NCBI RefSeq assembly: GCF_900996235.1
Contig: NZ_CAAJGM010000088.1
Coordinates: forward strand, 1 to 64,000
Length of the DNA: 64,000 nucleotides
From: Paraburkholderia sp. BCC1885
Lineage (GTDB): Bacteria; Pseudomonadota; Gammaproteobacteria; Burkholderiales; Burkholderiaceae
Direction: 5' to 3'
Positions 24,942 to 33,119 of this stretch are shown here, piece after piece. Below the pieces are notes generated by a model that made no database searches, was not told the DNA's origin, and saw only the letters and a program-made list of their open reading frames with translations. The translations under genes were made by a program, and so were the position numbers. Within the stretch, counting starts at the first letter, position 1. Every line of letters starts with the position of its first letter.

Positions 24942-25226
24942 ATGTTGACCGCCACCCTCGATGCATTCGATACACCGTCCATTGCGCCGCTGAACGTCGG
25001 CGACGTGGTTACGCTCAAATCGGGCGGTCCGCGCATGACGGTAACCTATGTCGGCCCCGTTGCGCTGACAACCGGTGACGGCGTGCTGTGCCAATGGTTC
25101 GACGAACATGGCGAACTGCGCCAGGAAATGTTCGAGCCGGAGCAGGTTCGGCTCGAACCGCGTTCCATCCCGCCCGGTTCGGTTCACCTCGGCCGTTTCG
25201 GCGGTCGCGCCGTGCAGCACGGCTAG
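24942..25226 (+). CDS. YodC-family (DUF2158) small protein
   Basis: A 94-residue cytoplasmic protein. The DUF2158 core is recognisable: NVGDVVTLKSGGPRMTVTYVG followed, after a Gly turn, by VLCQWFDEHGELRQEMFEPEQVRL. Function is unknown; family members are small beta-rich proteins. It stands alone between unrelated genes. The ATG is preceded by GGGGATTGAT. Confidence 0.8.
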   Translation: MLTATLDAFDTPSIAPLNVGDVVTLKSGGPRMTVTYVGPVALTTGDGVLCQWFDEHGELRQEMFEPEQVRLEPRSIPPGSVHLGRFGGRAVQHG

Positions 25227-25278
25227 GGCGCCATGCCGGCCCGTCGGGCTGGCTATTTGATACCCGGTTGATCCGATC

Positions 25279-25758
25279 TCACGCCGCAGACGGCGCGTCG
25301 ATGGCTTTGGCCATCTCCGTGGTGGGTGTCCAGCCTAGTGCCGCATAAAGCGGGCGCCCCATCTGCGTGGCGTGCAGAATCGTGTACGACACGCCGCGCT
25401 GGTTAAACGCCGCCTCGGCCCGATCCATCAGCGCCCGCGCAATGCCGCGCTGCCGGTGGCTCGGTTCCACATAGACATTCAGCACATAGCCGCGCCGGTC
25501 CTGTTCCGGGTGCAGCGGATGCGGCGGCCAGTCGATTTCCATCAAGCCGATGCCGGCCACCGGCGTATCGCCATCCAGCGTGATAAATCCGAAGTACGAC
25601 CCATCGGCGAGGCGCGGCTGCAGCCAGGCGCGGAAGGCGGGCGTCATGCGATCGAGCACGGCCGGTTCGCGGCCGGCCTCGCGGAACATTGCATAGCGAT
25701 GGCGGCAGATCAGTTCGAGGTCGTCCGCCGTCAATGGGCGCGTGTGCAGTCCATTCAC
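25279..25758 (-). CDS. GNAT-family N-acetyltransferase
   Basis: A 159-residue acetyltransferase of the GNAT fold. The acetyl-CoA pyrophosphate-binding loop is HRQRGIARALMDRA, preceded by the beta strand GYVLNVYVEP. The start is GTG at 25758, overlapping the LysE stop in the form GTGA, so translation is probably coupled; the longer open frame runs through lysE in another frame. The substrate is unknown; the pairing with an amino-acid exporter hints at an amino acid or related amine. Confidence 0.88.
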   Translation of the reverse strand: MNGLHTRPLTADDLELICRHRYAMFREAGREPAVLDRMTPAFRAWLQPRLADGSYFGFITLDGDTPVAGIGLMEIDWPPHPLHPEQDRRGYVLNVYVEPSHRQRGIARALMDRAEAAFNQRGVSYTILHATQMGRPLYAALGWTPTTEMAKAIDAPSAA

Positions 25759-26387
25759 CGCCGCGCCTCCGTAGCCATGCGCACGGCGAGGCCTGCCAGC
25801 ACGGTGCCCATCAGCCAGCGCTGCAGCAGAATCCACGCCGGCCGCCTGGCGAGAAATACCGCGATCGAGCCGGCCATCAGTGCGACCATCGCGTTGATCG
25901 TCAGGCTGAAGGCAATCTGCACCGCCCCCAGCACCAGCGACTGCTCCAGCACGTGGCCGCGCTGCGGTTCGATGAACTGCGGCAGCAGCGACAGATACAG
26001 CACCGCAATCTTCGGGTTCAGCAGATTGGTGACGAGACCCATTGCAAACAGCTTGCGCGGGCTGTCGGCGGGGAGATCGCGGACCTGAAACGGCGAACGG
26101 CCGCCCGGTTTGACGGCTTGCCAGGCGAGCCACAACATATAGAGGGCGCCGCCGAAACGCAGCGCGTCGTAGGCGAACGGCACGGCCAGCAGCAGGGCGG
26201 TGATGCCGAGCGCCGCGCTCAACATATAGAAGACAAAGCCGAGCGCGACGCCGCCCAGCGAAATCAGGCCGGCGGTACGACCCTGGCAGATCGAGCGCGA
26301 GACTAGGTACAGCATGTTTGGGCCGGGCGTTAGCGCCATTCCGAGTGAGACGAGGCCAAAGGTGAGCAGTTTGGCGAGTTCAGGCAT
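25755..26387 (-). CDS. LysE/RhtB-family amino-acid exporter
   Basis: A 210-residue inner-membrane protein with six predicted helices. The family signature is clear at the N terminus: LGMALTPGPNMLYLVSRSICQGRTAG. Members export amino acids such as lysine, threonine or homoserine (lactone). The GNAT gene overlaps its stop codon. A GCGAACGG-type ribosome site could not be fixed; the ATG at 26387 gives the standard N terminus. Confidence 0.93.
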   Translation of the reverse strand: MPELAKLLTFGLVSLGMALTPGPNMLYLVSRSICQGRTAGLISLGGVALGFVFYMLSAALGITALLLAVPFAYDALRFGGALYMLWLAWQAVKPGGRSPFQVRDLPADSPRKLFAMGLVTNLLNPKIAVLYLSLLPQFIEPQRGHVLEQSLVLGAVQIAFSLTINAMVALMAGSIAVFLARRPAWILLQRWLMGTVLAGLAVRMATEARR

Positions 26388-26478
26388 TGCAGGGCTCCAT
26401 GGAAATAACGATAACGGATGATTACAGCCGGCCCGGTACTAACACCGGGGCCGGCGGCACTGCGGTTGCGCCTGGCGC

Positions 26479-26787
26479 CTAGCGCCCGTTCTTGTTGCGC
26501 GAGGCGCGGTTTTGCACGCGCTGCACCAGCGCGACGGAAAAGCTGCGCATCGTGACGGTGCGCCGCGTTTGCAGCACTTCGACGGCGACGTCCTTCGGCG
26601 GGTTAGGCTGCAGCGCCCAGTAGAGCGCGGCGAGCCAGCCGAAGCCGGTCCAGCCGAGGCAGGCGTTGAACAGGGCGAGCGTCAGCACGTCGTGGCGTTT
26701 GCGGCGGTCGGCGAGGATGGCGGGCAGGAAGTACGACCCCAGTGCAACCACCGCGGCTACGGCTTGAACAACCGTGCTGGTTCCCAT
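26479..26787 (-). CDS. T4 Imm-like superinfection-immunity-family membrane protein
   Basis: A 102-residue protein with two transmembrane helices. The sequence YFLPAILADRRKRHD followed by LFNACLGWTGFGWLAALYWAL matches the pattern of the family named after the T4 superinfection immunity protein (PF14373). The C-terminal tail is basic. The ATG at 26787 follows GGAGA and gives the family length. No phage genes are nearby, and most bacterial members have no proven immunity role, so a general small membrane protein is equally likely. Confidence 0.75.
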   Translation of the reverse strand: MGTSTVVQAVAAVVALGSYFLPAILADRRKRHDVLTLALFNACLGWTGFGWLAALYWALQPNPPKDVAVEVLQTRRTVTMRSFSVALVQRVQNRASRNKNGR

Positions 26788-26977
26788 CGCGGTTCTCCAT
26801 GCGTAGTGTGATTCCTTACGATTGTCGCGCGAATGGCGCTTTTGCGCAGCCGGTTGTGGTGCGACGCCAAACAGCCGCCAAACAGCCGCCAAACGGCCGA
26901 TTAGCCGAACGGGGGCTTCAGGCCGGCACCGTAGAGGTCTATCATGTGCGTTTTGACCGACCGACCGGACAGCCGAC

Positions 26978-28441
26978 ATGATTTCCGACGACACCACCCA
27001 GCAGGCCAAACAGATCAACCATGACACGCTGCGCGAGTTTGTCGAGCGCAAGTGGAACGACGAGATCGTGCCGGCGCTGACCGACTATATCGCCATCCCC
27101 GCCAAAAGCCCGGGCTTCGACGCGGACTGGGTCAAGCACGGTTATATCGACCGCGTGGTGACGGACGCGGCGCAATGGGCCGAGCAGCAGCCGGTCAAAG
27201 GTTTGAAGCTGGAAGTGGTCCGCTTGCCGGGCCGCACGCCGGTCATTTTCTTCGAGACGCCGGCTACCCGTTCGGGCAGCACCGAGACCATCCTGCTGTA
27301 TGGCCATCTGGACAAGCAGCCCGAATTCGACGGCTGGCGCAACGACCTCGGCCCGTGGACCCCGAAACTGGAAGACGGCAAGCTGTACGGCCGTGGCGGC
27401 GCGGATGACGGTTATGCCATCTATGCAAGCGTCACGGCGCTCGCCGCGCTCGACGCGCAAGGAGTGGAGCGGCCGCGCTGCGTCGGCCTGATCGAAACCT
27501 GCGAGGAGTCGGGCAGCTACGACCTGCTGCCCTATGTCGATGCCCTGCGCGAGCGGCTCGGCAAAGTCGGGCTGGTGGTGTGCCTCGACTCGGGCGCCGG
27601 CAATTACGATCAACTGTGGCTGACCAAGTCGCTGCGCGGCCTGGTGGCGGGCGACCTCGAAGTGCACGTGCTCGACGAAGGCATTCACTCGGGCGGTTAT
27701 GGCGGCATCACGCCATCGAGCTTCCGCATCATGCGGCAACTGTTCGACCGCCTCGAAGATTCGGCGAACGGCAATCTGCTGCCAAAGGGTTTCCATTGTC
27801 CGATTCCGGCCGACCGTCTGCGCGAAGCGGAGGCGACCGCCCGCATTCTGGGTGACGACGTCTGGAAGAAGATTCCGTGGGCGTGCGGCCAGGACGGCCG
27901 CCAGGTCCTGCCTACCACCACCGATCCGAAAGAGGCGCTGCTCAATTCGACGTGGCGGCCGTCGCTGTCGGTGACGGGCGCGGCCGGCTTGCCGGCCATC
28001 GCCGACGCCGGCAACGTGCTGCGTCCGCGTACCGCGTTCAAGCTGTCGCTGCGCCTGCCGCCGCTGCTCGATGCAGCCACGGCCGTGGCCGAACTGAAAG
28101 CATTGCTTGAGTTCGACCCGCCGTACAACGCCAAGGTCACGTTCAAGCCGGATGCCGGCGCAGCCACCGGCTGGAGCGCGCCGGATCTCGCGCCGTGGCT
28201 CGCTACGGCGCTGAACGACGCGTCGCGTCAACACTATGGCGCGGACTGCGCGTACATGGGGCAGGGCGGCACGATTCCGTTGATGAACGTGCTCAAGGAA
28301 GGCTTCCCGCACTCGCAATTCATGGTGTGCGGCGTGCTCGGACCGAAGTCGAACGCGCACGGTCCGAACGAGTTCCTGCATGTGCCGTATGGCAAGAAGC
28401 TCACCTCGACGGTTGCCGACGTGATCGCCGCGGCGCCCTGA
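26978..28441 (+). CDS. M20-family metallopeptidase (dipeptidase-like)
   Basis: A 487-residue co-catalytic zinc peptidase of the M20 family. Metal and catalytic residues are visible in LLYGHLDKQPE (His/Asp), YGRGGADDGYAIY (bridging Asp) and ETCEESGSYD (catalytic Glu and metal Glu); the dimerisation domain lies at about 215-370. It has no signal peptide, so it likely cleaves peptides in the cytoplasm. The length fits the carnosinase-like dipeptidase branch. The gene starts within the region upstream of the Imm-like gene, transcribed divergently from it. A long perfect hairpin follows its stop. Confidence 0.92.
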   Translation: MISDDTTQQAKQINHDTLREFVERKWNDEIVPALTDYIAIPAKSPGFDADWVKHGYIDRVVTDAAQWAEQQPVKGLKLEVVRLPGRTPVIFFETPATRSGSTETILLYGHLDKQPEFDGWRNDLGPWTPKLEDGKLYGRGGADDGYAIYASVTALAALDAQGVERPRCVGLIETCEESGSYDLLPYVDALRERLGKVGLVVCLDSGAGNYDQLWLTKSLRGLVAGDLEVHVLDEGIHSGGYGGITPSSFRIMRQLFDRLEDSANGNLLPKGFHCPIPADRLREAEATARILGDDVWKKIPWACGQDGRQVLPTTTDPKEALLNSTWRPSLSVTGAAGLPAIADAGNVLRPRTAFKLSLRLPPLLDAATAVAELKALLEFDPPYNAKVTFKPDAGAATGWSAPDLAPWLATALNDASRQHYGADCAYMGQGGTIPLMNVLKEGFPHSQFMVCGVLGPKSNAHGPNEFLHVPYGKKLTSTVADVIAAAP

Positions 28442-28464
28442 CCGGGATCTGACGGCTGTTGTAT

Positions 28465-28516
28465 GCCTCAGCCAGGGCCGGCCGCCGTTGCGCCGCCCCT
28501 CGGCCCTGGCTGAGGC
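28465..28516. repeat. Perfect 16-bp inverted repeat
   Basis: GCCTCAGCCAGGGCCG (28465-28480) and CGGCCCTGGCTGAGGC (28501-28516) are exact complements with a 20-base spacer. It begins 23 bp after the peptidase stop. There is no T-run, so it may end transcription with help, protect the 3' end of the mRNA, or be a dispersed intergenic repeat. Confidence 0.8.
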
Positions 28517-28598
28517 CGTAGTTCTCCGGCACCGTAGACCCGCTGCCGGCGCGATGTAGAAGCGTGTGCCGATCCAACCCTGCTCACCGATACTGCGA

Positions 28599-29702
28599 AT
28601 GAACGATCCCCGTCCTGGCTACCCGTCTCCGCTGCGAATTCCGTCCGCCACCCTGCACGACTACGTGCGCGCCATCTGGGAGCAAGCCGGCAGCGAGCCG
28701 CACGAGGCGCAACTGGTCGCGGACCATCTGCTGGCCGCCAATCTCACCGGTCACGATTCGCATGGCGTCGGCATGATTCCGCGTTATGTGGCCTCGCTCG
28801 GCGACCACGAGCTGAAGCTCAATCTGCACGCGCAAGTCGCGCGCGATGCGGGCGCGGTGCTGACCATCGACGGCGGCAAAGGCTTCGGCCAGGTGATTGC
28901 CTATGAGGCGATGGAGCACGGCATCGAGCGCGCCAAACGCCTCGGGGTGTGCGCGGTGGGGCTGCGCGGCGCGCATCATATTGGCCGCATCGGTCACTGG
29001 GCCGAGCAATGCGCGCGTGCGGGGCTCGTCTCGTTTCATTTCGTCAACGTGGCGGGCGACCCGCTCGTCGCGCCGTTCGGCGGCACCGACCGCCGTATCG
29101 GCACCAATCCGTTTTGCGCCGCTTTTCCGCGCAGCGGCAAGCCGCCGCTCGTGCTCGACTTCGCCACTAGCGCGGTGGCCTTCGGCAAGGTGCGGGTCGC
29201 GTATAACCAGGGCAAACAGGTGCCGCCCGGAGCGCTGATCGACCACGAAGGGCGTCCCACGCTCGAACCGAAAACCATGATCGAACCGCCGCTCGGCTCG
29301 TTGACGCCATTCGGCGGCCACAAGGGTTTCGGGCTCGCGGCGATGTGCGAGATATTCGGCGGCGCCCTGTCCGGCGGTTTCACGACGCATGCGGATACAC
29401 TCGGCGCCAACCACGCCATCATCAATTGCATGCTGTCGGTCGTCATCAATCCTGCCGCCTTCGATGCACCCAATGCCGAAGCTGAAGCCGAGGCGTTTCT
29501 CGACTGGGTGAAGGCCTCGCCGCTTGCCGCGGGTACTGATCACATCCAGGCGCCGGGCGAACCCGAGCGTGCTATCCGCGCTGAGCGTGAGGCGCAGGGC
29601 GTGCCCATCGACCCCGCGACCTGGCAGCAGATCAACGACGCGGCGCTTGCTGTCGGCATGCCGGAACAGCAGGTCGAGCGCTGGTCGAAGCATCTGCAAT
29701 AA
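28599..29702 (+). CDS. Malate/L-lactate dehydrogenase-family (LDH2) oxidoreductase
   Basis: A 367-residue NAD(P)-dependent dehydrogenase of the LDH2/MDH2 family (malate, ureidoglycolate, 2,3-diketogulonate or delta1-piperideine-2-carboxylate type). Family motifs are NLTGHDSHGVGMIPRYV at the start of the catalytic part, RGAHHIGRIGHWAEQCARAG, and PFGGHKGFGLAAMCEIFGG. The ATG at 28599 gives the usual N terminus. It is followed by a strong terminator. The neighbour M20 peptidase gives little hint of substrate. Confidence 0.9.
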   Translation: MNDPRPGYPSPLRIPSATLHDYVRAIWEQAGSEPHEAQLVADHLLAANLTGHDSHGVGMIPRYVASLGDHELKLNLHAQVARDAGAVLTIDGGKGFGQVIAYEAMEHGIERAKRLGVCAVGLRGAHHIGRIGHWAEQCARAGLVSFHFVNVAGDPLVAPFGGTDRRIGTNPFCAAFPRSGKPPLVLDFATSAVAFGKVRVAYNQGKQVPPGALIDHEGRPTLEPKTMIEPPLGSLTPFGGHKGFGLAAMCEIFGGALSGGFTTHADTLGANHAIINCMLSVVINPAAFDAPNAEAEAEAFLDWVKASPLAAGTDHIQAPGEPERAIRAEREAQGVPIDPATWQQINDAALAVGMPEQQVERWSKHLQ

Positions 29703-30049
29703 CGACGCTGCCGGCGCTTCCGCCGGCATGCCGCCACGCCACACGCCATCCGCAAAATTCCGCTCGTCTACGCTGGCGGTAACTTTTTACCGCCGCTTTT
29801 ATTTCCGGCAATAAATTCCGGAATCCGTAGCAAATTCACCTGCGGCGCATCGCTGAACGCATGCCTTCCACGGGCAATCGTTTGCGCCAGTCAAATCCTT
29901 TCTGCGTTTCAAACCACTCCTTAAATCACCCTTCGCGGCTTCGCAAGGACAACTTGCGTTCGTCCGTTAGCAAGCCGCTCCCCGCTTATTCAGGTCTGCT
30001 TTAGGCTCGACTTGCATGACCGCCGTTTAACCTTAAAGGACCGTTCAAA
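29703..30049. other. Intergenic region before rpfF
   Basis: These 347 bases contain the terminator at 29775-29804, a TTCCGG...TTCCGGAA repeat shortly after it, and the rpfF leader. No gene was seen. The start of rpfF is preceded by AAAGGACCG. A clear promoter was not found. Confidence 0.5.
29775..29804 (+). terminator. Intrinsic terminator after the LDH2-family gene
   Basis: GGCGGTAA/TTACCGCC with a 4-base loop (29775-29794) is followed by GCTTTTATTT. It lies 73 bp after the stop. Confidence 0.8.
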
Positions 30050-30928
30050 ATGAATCTTCACAGTCATCACGCCTGCCGTCCGTTCCTCGAAGCGGGGAAT
30101 CTTTCGCAAATTTCGGCCTACTACGAAGAAGGGCGCAACGTCATGTGGATGATGTTGCGCGCACAACCCCGTCCCTGTTTCAACCTCGAGCTGGTACACG
30201 ATATTCTGGGACTCGCCCAGGCCGCACGCGATTCGGGTCTGCCGATCGATTTCTGGGTCACCGGCTCGTTGGTCCCATCCATCTACAACGTCGGCGGCGA
30301 TCTCGACTTCTTCGCGGAGACGATCCGCGCCGGCAGGCGCCAGGCGTTGATGGCGTATGCGCGGGCCTGCGTCGATTGCGTGCATGCAGCAGCGCGCGGC
30401 TTCGACACCGGTGCAATCTCTATCGCGATGGTGGAGGGGACCGCGCTGGGAGGCGGCTTCGAAGCCGCGCTCGCGCATCATTTCCTGCTGGCGCAGAACG
30501 ACGTGCGCATGGGTTTTCCGGAGATCGCCTTCAATCTGTTCCCCGGCATGGGCGGCTATTCGCTGGTGGCGCGCAGGGCCGGCATGCGTCTCGCTGAAGA
30601 GCTGATCGGCGTGGGCGAGTCGCACACGGCGGAGTGGTACGCGAGCAGAGGGCTCGTCGACCAGTTGTTCGAGCCGGGCGAGGCTTATGTGGCCACCCGC
30701 ACATTCATCGACACCTTGCGCCCGAAGATGAACGGCATTCGCGCCATGCTGCGGGCGCGCCAGCGGGTGCTGCAACTTTCGCGCGCCGAGTTGATGGAAA
30801 TTACCGAGGACTGGGTGGAGGCCGCCTTCACCATCGAGGAAAAGGATCTGGCCTTCATGGAGCGGCTTGTCATGTTGCAGAACCGCCGCACTGCGACGAT
30901 GCGCCAGAATAGCGCCAGCATCGCCTGA
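30050..30928 (+). CDS. rpfF: DSF-family signal synthase (crotonase fold), RpfF
   Basis: A 292-residue crotonase-superfamily enzyme of the RpfF type, which has both acyl-ACP thioesterase and dehydratase activity and makes cis-2-unsaturated fatty-acid signals (BDSF in Burkholderia). The two catalytic glutamates are E138 in LGGGFEAALAHH and E158 in MGFPEIAFNLFPGMG, 20 residues apart as in known RpfF. The N-terminal CRPFLEAGNLSQI and ARPCFNLEL-like region also fits. The convergent neighbour is the receptor gene rpfR, which secures the assignment. AAAGGACCG precedes the ATG. Confidence 0.95.
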   Translation: MNLHSHHACRPFLEAGNLSQISAYYEEGRNVMWMMLRAQPRPCFNLELVHDILGLAQAARDSGLPIDFWVTGSLVPSIYNVGGDLDFFAETIRAGRRQALMAYARACVDCVHAAARGFDTGAISIAMVEGTALGGGFEAALAHHFLLAQNDVRMGFPEIAFNLFPGMGGYSLVARRAGMRLAEELIGVGESHTAEWYASRGLVDQLFEPGEAYVATRTFIDTLRPKMNGIRAMLRARQRVLQLSRAELMEITEDWVEAAFTIEEKDLAFMERLVMLQNRRTATMRQNSASIA

Positions 30929-30936
30929 AACGGGTG

Positions 30937-30963
30937 GAAGCTCAGGCGATCAGCCTGAGCTTC
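30937..30963. other. Hairpin between convergent rpfF and rpfR
   Basis: GAAGCTCAGGC/GCCTGAGCTTC is an 11-bp stem with a 5-base loop, overlapping the last codons of rpfR (stop at 30942) and lying 9 bp after the rpfF stop. It has no T-run in either direction but is placed to stop or stabilise both convergent transcripts. Confidence 0.5.
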
Positions 30964-32945
30964 TGCCGCTCGCGCAGCCACTGTTCGAATTCGGCGGCCG
31001 GCATGGGTTGGCCGTACAGAAAGCCCTGCACGTATTCCACGCCAAGCCCCTTCATAAACGCTTCTTCGGCTTCCGTTTCGATCCCTTCGGCGACCACCTT
31101 GAAATTCAGCTCCTGGGCCACCGCCACCATCGAGCGCACCAGCGCCTGCGATTTGGAATTTTCGTTGATCGAGCGGACGAAGCTGCGATCGAGCTTGATG
31201 ACATCCAGCGGAATGCGCCCGAGTTGCGACAACGACGAATAGCCGGTGCCGAAGTCGTCGAGATGCACCTGCGCGCCGAGCTGGCGGAATTGCGTAATGA
31301 GCTCGATCGCGGCTGCTTCGTCTTCGATCAGGCAGCTTTCGGTGAGTTCGAGGTCGACGAGGCACGGATCGAGCCCGGCCTGTTGCAACGCCTCGGCGAA
31401 ATGCCTGACGACCGCGGTATCCACCAGTTGCCGTGCCGAGACGTTGATCGCCACCCGCAGATTGTGGCCGGCGGCTTTCCAGCGGGCCGCCTGCATGGCC
31501 GCGGTTTGCATGACCCAGCGGCCGAGATGGCCGATCAGCCCGGATTCTTCTGCATAGCGAATGAATTCCGTGGGCATGATCTGGCCGCGCTCCGGCGAAT
31601 TCCAGCGGATCAGCGCTTCGACGCCATGCACCACGCCGGTGGAAAGCGAGAGCTTCGGTTGATAGAACAGCGTGAACTGGCCTTCTTCGAGACCACGCCG
31701 CAGATTGGTGTCGAGCCACATGTACTCGGCCACCTTGCGGTCCATCTCCTGCGAAAACACCCGGTAGGTGCGCTTGCCTTCGTCTTTGGCGACGTACATC
31801 GCGGTGTCCGCCGAACGGATCAGCGACTCGAGGCTGTCGCCATGTTCCGGGCACAGCGCAATGCCGATCGAGCAGCCGGTGTAGACCTCCACGAGCCCGA
31901 GACTGAAGGGCGTGCGCAGGCGTTCGATAACACGTTGCGCGGTGGCTTCGAGCGACTCGACGGTGCCGGTCGCGGCCAGCACGATGAATTCGTCGCCGCC
32001 CAGCCGCGCGAGCGTATCGCCTTCGTTCAGGCAGGTGCTGATGGCCGCCGAAACGTCCTTGATCAGCCGGTCGCCGAACACGTGGCCGTAGTGGTCGTTG
32101 ACCTTCTTGAAGTTGTCCAGATCGAGGAACAGGATGCCGACCGACTCGTTCGGCGCCGCGCTCGCAATCGCCGCACGCACCTTGTCCTGGATCGCGTTGC
32201 GATTGGCCAGACCGGTGAGCGAATCGGTGTTCGCCAGTTCGGTGAGACGTTCCTGGGCGCGGCGTTCCTCGGTGATGTCGGTGCCGGAGCAGATCAGGAA
32301 CTGCTCGTCGACGCCGCTGCCGCTCTGCACGAACTTGTTGCGAAACAGGAACAGCCGCTCGCCGTGGACGGTCTTGACCCAGCGTTCGACTTCATACGAC
32401 ACGCCACGGTTAAAGAACCCGGCAATATTCTGGCTCGACGCCGCGCCGGCTTCGGATGACATGAACAGCGCCCACACACTGCGCCCGACGATGTCTTCCT
32501 CTTTCATGCCGGTGAGTTCTTCGGCGAGGCGATTGAAGCGTTGTATACGGCCATTACGATCGACGATCACCACGACCGAGTTGACTTCCGACACCACCTG
32601 CTCGGCAAACGACAAGCCATGAACCAGGTCGCGCGCGACTGATTCGGTATCCTCATAGGCCGAAGCCGTACCCGCCCAGAGATTGCTGCTCAGCTTCTTG
32701 CCGACCAGATGCAGCCGCAGCGGCTCGCCGAACAGACGCACGTCGAGCAACAGATGCGAGGTGACGCCGGCGAGGCGGCGAATCTGCGCGGCCTGCTGCG
32801 GATTGAGCGGAATGGCGGCGTTGGCTGGAATAGCGCCGGTGACAGGCGTGAGTTCGAGTGCGTTGCTGTCTTTGGACAAACGCCAGCAAGGGCTGCTTGT
32901 GCCGAACTGGGCATAAAGCACCTGGTCGTGTTGGTCGTCGTTCAT
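30942..32945 (-). CDS. rpfR: RpfR: FI-PAS-GGDEF-EAL fatty-acid signal receptor
   Basis: A 667-residue cytoplasmic receptor with the RpfR layout. The N-terminal part of about 90 residues corresponds to the RpfF-interaction domain, then PAS (about 110-235, with VVVIVDRNGRIQRFNRLAEELTG-like start), GGDEF (GGDEF at 316-320 in RLGGDEFIVL) and EAL (EAL at 443-445, with DDFGTGYSSL further on). The PAS domain binds the cis-2-dodecenoic-type signal and raises cyclic-di-GMP hydrolysis by EAL. Both catalytic signatures look intact. It converges with rpfF with 13 bp between stops. Confidence 0.95.
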   Translation of the reverse strand: MNDDQHDQVLYAQFGTSSPCWRLSKDSNALELTPVTGAIPANAAIPLNPQQAAQIRRLAGVTSHLLLDVRLFGEPLRLHLVGKKLSSNLWAGTASAYEDTESVARDLVHGLSFAEQVVSEVNSVVVIVDRNGRIQRFNRLAEELTGMKEEDIVGRSVWALFMSSEAGAASSQNIAGFFNRGVSYEVERWVKTVHGERLFLFRNKFVQSGSGVDEQFLICSGTDITEERRAQERLTELANTDSLTGLANRNAIQDKVRAAIASAAPNESVGILFLDLDNFKKVNDHYGHVFGDRLIKDVSAAISTCLNEGDTLARLGGDEFIVLAATGTVESLEATAQRVIERLRTPFSLGLVEVYTGCSIGIALCPEHGDSLESLIRSADTAMYVAKDEGKRTYRVFSQEMDRKVAEYMWLDTNLRRGLEEGQFTLFYQPKLSLSTGVVHGVEALIRWNSPERGQIMPTEFIRYAEESGLIGHLGRWVMQTAAMQAARWKAAGHNLRVAINVSARQLVDTAVVRHFAEALQQAGLDPCLVDLELTESCLIEDEAAAIELITQFRQLGAQVHLDDFGTGYSSLSQLGRIPLDVIKLDRSFVRSINENSKSQALVRSMVAVAQELNFKVVAEGIETEAEEAFMKGLGVEYVQGFLYGQPMPAAEFEQWLRERQKLRLIA

Positions 32946-33119
32946 AGCGTTTCCCGGGCAAGTCGTGGCTTGCGGGCCGACAGCGTGAACCGGCGGCTGG
33001 CGGATGGCAAACAGTCTACATCGGATGAATGTTGTGCTTCATTGTATCCAGGCGGAATGCACTCGCGGTCATAAACGTTAACGGCAAGGCAATCTTTTAT
33101 CTTTAGATAACCCCAAACT

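Noticed and set aside
26479..26787. Prophage remnant suggested by the Imm-like gene
   Set aside because: No integrase, capsid or lysis gene and no att-like repeats were found nearby; the family is common in chromosomes.
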